This document shows positions 1-64,000 of a stretch of DNA of 64,000 nucleotides, one piece after another; within the stretch, counting starts at the first letter, position 1, and each line of letters starts with the position of its first letter. The stretch covers positions 25,888,146 to 25,952,145 of the forward strand of contig NC_080712.1 in assembly GCF_019097595.1 (NCBI RefSeq). The letters run 5' to 3'. This DNA comes from Hemibagrus wyckioides (Eukaryota; Chordata; Actinopteri; Siluriformes; Bagridae). A model generated the notes under the pieces. That model saw only the letters and a program-made list of their open reading frames with translations, ran no database searches and was not told where the DNA came from. A program made the position numbers and the translations under genes.

Positions 1-699
1 AAGAAGCAGGCTTCCAAGGTTCACCTGCCAGCGCCCTCTCTGGGCCTGGCAGGGAACTGTCCAGCTGTTCCTGACAGTTGGCTGTTCTCATGTGTTGAGG
101 CTCAGGGACCAGGGAAAGTTTAAATTACTTATAAATTACTCTGGATATCCTTATCTGGCCAAATGAATGAACTGAATATTATAAACCATAATAATTGGGA
201 AACTTTAAAATGTTATGGTCTCTATGATTGTAGCATGGTTGTTGGATGGTTTGGGTGAATTTTTCAGAAATTGCTGATGTCCTGGGAATTTCAAGAGTTT
301 ACACAGAAATGTGTGAAAAACAAAAACAATGAGTGAGCTACAGTTCCTGATGAAAGTTCAAAAAGTTCAAAGAAAAATGGCCAGATTGGTTTGAGATGCC
401 ATGAAGAATAAAATAACTACTAAAATAATCACTATTTACAAGTTTGGTGATAAGAAAATTATCTTAGAATAAACATTGACCAGACCATGATGTGCATGGG
501 CAGCAACAGCACACATTGCTGTCTTCAACTGGACAATTAAATATTAGTAAAAAAAAAAAAAAATCCTGCATATCCTATACTGACTGGGTGTTCTTTTGTT
601 GATGTAAACTTGATAGACTGTTGTGTATGAAAATCCCAGGAGATCAGCAGTATCAGTATCAGACTGGTCAGGCAAAAGGTGGTGCGTTAAAGGTTGTGT
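1..699. other. unassigned intron sequence
   Basis: AT-rich sequence in the intron 3' of exon 12. I searched the minus strand for the next sipa1l2 exon and found nothing convincing. There is a 16-base A run near 549. No repeat family is recognised. Confidence 0.4.
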
Positions 700-870
700 G
701 CTATTCAGAGCACTTAACTCAACTTTGAAGGTTGGGGTCAGAGCACAGGGTCAGCCATGATGCAGAACCTCTGGAACAGAGAGGGTTAAGGGCCTTGCTC
801 AGGGGCCAAAAGTGGCATCTTGGTGGTGCTGGGGCTTGAACCCGACCATCAGATCAACAATCCAGAGCAT
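700..870. repeat. dispersed teleost repeat with a tRNA B-box-like stretch
   Basis: The block with GGGTTAAGGGCCTTGCTCAG and GGGGCTTGAACCCGACC matches a sequence I recognise as very common in fish genomes. Read on the minus strand, GGGTTCAAGCCCC resembles a Pol III B box, so a SINE-like origin is possible. No clear ends or target duplications are seen. Confidence 0.45.
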
Positions 871-1014
871 AAATCTCGTTTGGAATAAGTTAGCAAGTGG
901 CTGTTTTGTGGTTTTATTTGATAAATTGCTTGCGCACCTCTCAGTTGGCTGGCAAGTAGCTTTTTTTTAAATTAAAACTGCTATTATTTGTTATTCTCTT
1001 TTTCTCTCACAGCA

Positions 1015-1500
1015 AACACAAAGAAGTGTGCAACTGGATTGTAGAAGTAGGGTATCTGGCCTTCTACTTGGGCCACGGACAGGTGCATCTCCAAATGCAT
1101 AAGACTGCAACGATTGTGACTTGCCTGAGACCCATGAACAAAAAAAGGGGGTGAAGCAATTCCTAGTCTTGGCTGGATATTAGAGGTTTCGCCTTATTTT
1201 TCGGATGCCACCAGTTTGCTGACTGATCTCACTAAAAGTGAGAGCCAGTGTATCAGTTTTGTCCCAGGTGGTGGAGGGGGGAAGCACCCCATGCTATACA
1301 TCATCCGCAAGCAAGAGAGAGTATGTACAGCATGATTGAGAAGAAGTGTCTAGCCATAAAGTGGGTAATCCTTATCCCCCAGAACTACCTGCTGGGGCAC
1401 CCCTTTACCCTCTGGACTGATCACACCCTAAACCAATGGCTCCACCTCATGAAAGATGGCAACATTTCTGATTAATTAACCTGACAGAGCATGCAACCTC
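1015..1500 (+). mobile_element. Ty3/gypsy pol fragment (RT/RNase H region)
   Basis: Translated in shifting frames, this shows decayed RT-connection and RNase H sequence: a KTATIVTCLRP stretch, then MIEKKCLAIKWVILIPQNYL and TLWTDHTLNQWLHLMKD. In gypsy RNase H the usual forms are EKECLAIKWA and SDHAPLQWLH. There are several stops and frameshifts, and no LTRs. It is a dead fragment, antisense to sipa1l2. Confidence 0.8.
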
Positions 1501-1899
1501 AGTCCCCTGAATCCATGGAGAGAGGCTGTTCCTGTGTCTCCGTTCACCCAATTCACTCCAGTCGCTTGTGAATATTTGATAATGAGGGAAGTCACTAATT
1601 TGATGAATCAGTACAAGAATTTGAAGCCTGTAATGGACATTTATGTGCTCAGAAACTTACTGAATCTTACAGGGACTGTATTAGTGAACTTAAAAGGAAA
1701 TGTATATAACCTTCCTATTTGTCTGTGTCCAATACTGCTGATAAAAATTTCTTCATCTTCACACCAAGATTGAACAATACTCCTACTTTGTCAAGCCCAC
1801 TGGTGCCAGGTTCATCAAATGGAAAATACCAGTGAACGTGCCAATGGAAAAATCTGTATCTTCATTAATGGAAGCTTTCTGAATCAGATTTTTTTGGGC

Positions 1900-2055
1900 T
1901 GATCCAGGTGATGATTGTGATTTTTGGAGAAGAGTCACAAGTTTTTGCCTGACCCAGCACTGATCGAGTGCCCGTTTTCCCTCTGTTATGATCACACCTG
2001 TTCCAATGGTTCCACTGCATGAAGGATGACGATGCATGACTCACTCTGAGACAGC
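1900..2055 (+). mobile_element. second, more decayed gypsy RNase H scrap
   Basis: The stretch around 1960-2040 parallels 1400-1470 at the nucleotide level (a GATCACACC...CAATGG...CCACTGCATGA pattern). It is therefore a second degenerate copy of the RNase H region, about 550 bp downstream of the first. It may be the remains of a tandem or rearranged insertion. Confidence 0.6.
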
Positions 2056-2224
2056 TGAGCCACTGTCTGTATTTAAAGAATTCCTATTTAAAAGACATAC
2101 CACTTCATGAAGTTCTATTTTATTTAAAAATCTATTTTTGTGTGCTTTTTTCATACTACTTTTATACTGACAGTACTCTTAGTTCCTGAGCTAACGAACC
2201 AGCATTAGGTTGTATTTAAGTGTG

Positions 2225-2300
2225 TGTATTTAGACTTCAAAGCACTTTTGTAAGTTGCTCTGAATAAGCGCATGTGCCAAATGCTGTAAACGTAAACATG
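2225..2300 (+). repeat. short LINE/SINE-type tail repeat
   Basis: The GTAAGTTGCTCTGAATAAG sequence followed by TGCCAAATGCTGTAAACGTA matches a tail motif common in fish interspersed repeats. It ends about 65 bp from the 3' end of exon 12. Confidence 0.5.
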
Positions 2301-2366
2301 CTGTAACATTTAGGGCAAAGGTAAAAAATGTAAGTAGTTTATAGTACTAGTCAGAATGAAACTCAC

Positions 2367-62779
<60,413 letters not shown>

Positions 62780-64000
62780 AACTTTAGAGGTGACCTGAAG
62801 GACTCCAGTCACTGCAGTCTATAGAGTTGTCTTGTCTATGCCAGATCTTTGCTTAGAATAAAACCCTGTTTGCAGGTAGTGGGGAAAGCAGGAACACAAG
62901 AACCCTATTAATTACATTGTAATAGGTCGTAAGGAGAACTTCTTTCTTAAGGTTCAAAGATGGCAAAAGGCAAATGAGAAGCTTCAATGTGGCAAAGTCC
63001 AACCTTTACTCAGCTTAAGTCCATATTGGCTAGGTCAATGACAGACTGCAGGCAATATGAATGGCTGATGGGCAATGAGGTTTATACAGGCAGAGCTCTT
63101 TGCAGAAAGATGAGCTAATATAGTGCATAGCCTGGTGGAGTTGAATCTGCAGAATTTAGAAAAAAGAAAAAAGCATTAACAGTTAGAAACAAAGGAACAG
63201 ATTCCAAAAAATATATATAAAGACAATTCCCATAAAACAAATCAAGATGAGTAGTTATGCAATATCCGAAAAAATCAAGAGCACTTAGCACAAAGGTGTC
63301 CAATCATATCTGCAAAGGGCCAGTGAAAGGGTAGGCTTTTATTTCAATCAAGCAACAGACTATCGTGTGGCTTGTGTGATTAAAATGAAGACCTGCACCC
63401 ATCCACCCAGGGACTGGACATCCATGATTTAGCGATTTCAATCATCAACAAAAGAACAATAAATTCATGGTAAATAAAACACAAAGATGAAAATTCAATG
63501 TTTTCACAATTGCATATCTGAAATGAACAAATGCTTCTTAAACTTCCACTGAAACAGCAAAATGTGAAATGGATTATGACTATGCATTTCATTCTATCAC
63601 CATGATTGTTTACAACACTAAAATGATCAATTTCAAGTAGTCTACTGAACCCACTAGCTAGGTTGTGTCCATCTGATTAGACTCTGAAAATATCTCAGCC
63701 AATATTTTATTCATAATAGAACATAGATAATAAATGTTTAAACTGAGTAATTTTACAATTTTATGCACAAAATGAGCTCATTTCAAATTTGATGCCTGCA
63801 ATAGGTCACAAAATAGAGGGGTCGGGTCGGGACAGAGGCATGTTTACCATGTTGTAGCATCTCCTCTTCTTTTCTAAACAGTTTGAAGACGTCTAGGCAT
63901 TGACATTGAGTTTTGTTATTGGAATTTGGTCCCAGTCTTGCCTGATATAGGTTTCCAGCTGCTGAAGAGTTCGTGGTCATCCTTGACATATTTTTTGTGT
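62780..64000. other. sequence upstream of the first placed sipa1l2 exon
   Basis: This is the 5' flank, 5' UTR or intron of the gene. An in-frame TAG (minus strand) lies just above the coding frame, and AG acceptor-like dinucleotides occur at about 62813-62820, with only a weak pyrimidine tract. No CpG island, TATA box or upstream coding exon is recognisable. The GC content is low, so I do not think the promoter is here. No transposon was identified in this stretch. Confidence 0.5.

Overview
This is vertebrate genomic DNA, almost certainly from a teleost fish. The coding exons are short, have GT-AG splice sites and lie far apart. The introns are packed with fish-type repeats: Tc1/mariner transposons of many families, hAT elements, L2 and other non-LTR retrotransposons, and a Ty3/gypsy element. 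The high Tc1 load would suit an otophysan such as a catfish, but that is an inference. There are no operons, ribosome binding sites, CRISPR arrays, or recognisable tRNA or rRNA genes.

One host gene runs across nearly the whole window on the minus strand: sipa1l2, which encodes a signal-induced proliferation-associated 1-like 2 Rap GTPase-activating protein. I place twelve coding exons, in transcript order: 62779-61390, 50514-50381, 46953-46765, 43257-43083, 41526-41423, 28146-27989, 27658-27082, 26203-25929, 15750-15493, 9402-9253, 2800-2694 and 2449-2367. All splice phases agree, and together they give 3600 nt, or 1200 codons, without a stop. They cover the N-terminal region, the RapGAP domain (exons 4-7), the PDZ domain (exon 8) and the start of the serine-rich C-terminal region. 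The last roughly 500 residues expected from the human protein lie beyond base 1.

The introns, from left to right. 1-2366: a dispersed repeat and two gypsy pol scraps. 2801-9252: an L2 fragment, two head-to-head copies of one Tc1 family, and a complete 1.5-kb Tc1 element at 7644-9148. 9403-15492: mostly unrecognised sequence, with a degenerate Tc1 copy. 15751-25928: a Tc1 element at 16782-18176, a 30-bp minisatellite, LINE remnants, another Tc1 copy, and a 1.62-kb DNA transposon at 24165-25784 carrying a nested hAT-type MITE. 28147-41422: an L2 LINE at about 28480-32155, then a decayed gypsy element at about 33600-40630 split by a 3.5-kb LINE with a perfect 8-bp target duplication. 41527-43082: almost entirely one Tc1 copy. 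43258-46764: a 1.6-kb hAT element carrying a second copy of the same MITE. 50515-61389: a pile-up of at least seven Tc1-type insertions, some abutting and some nested, including one transposase frame broken only by three TGA codons.

I found no sign of an unknown gene system. The points most worth a second look are the gene structure itself (a short N-terminus and a lengthened exon 10), the repeated insertion of one MITE family into other transposons, the Tc1 pile-up and its shared pattern of catalytic-core deletions, the antisense bias of intronic retroelements, and an unexplained decapeptide-coding minisatellite.
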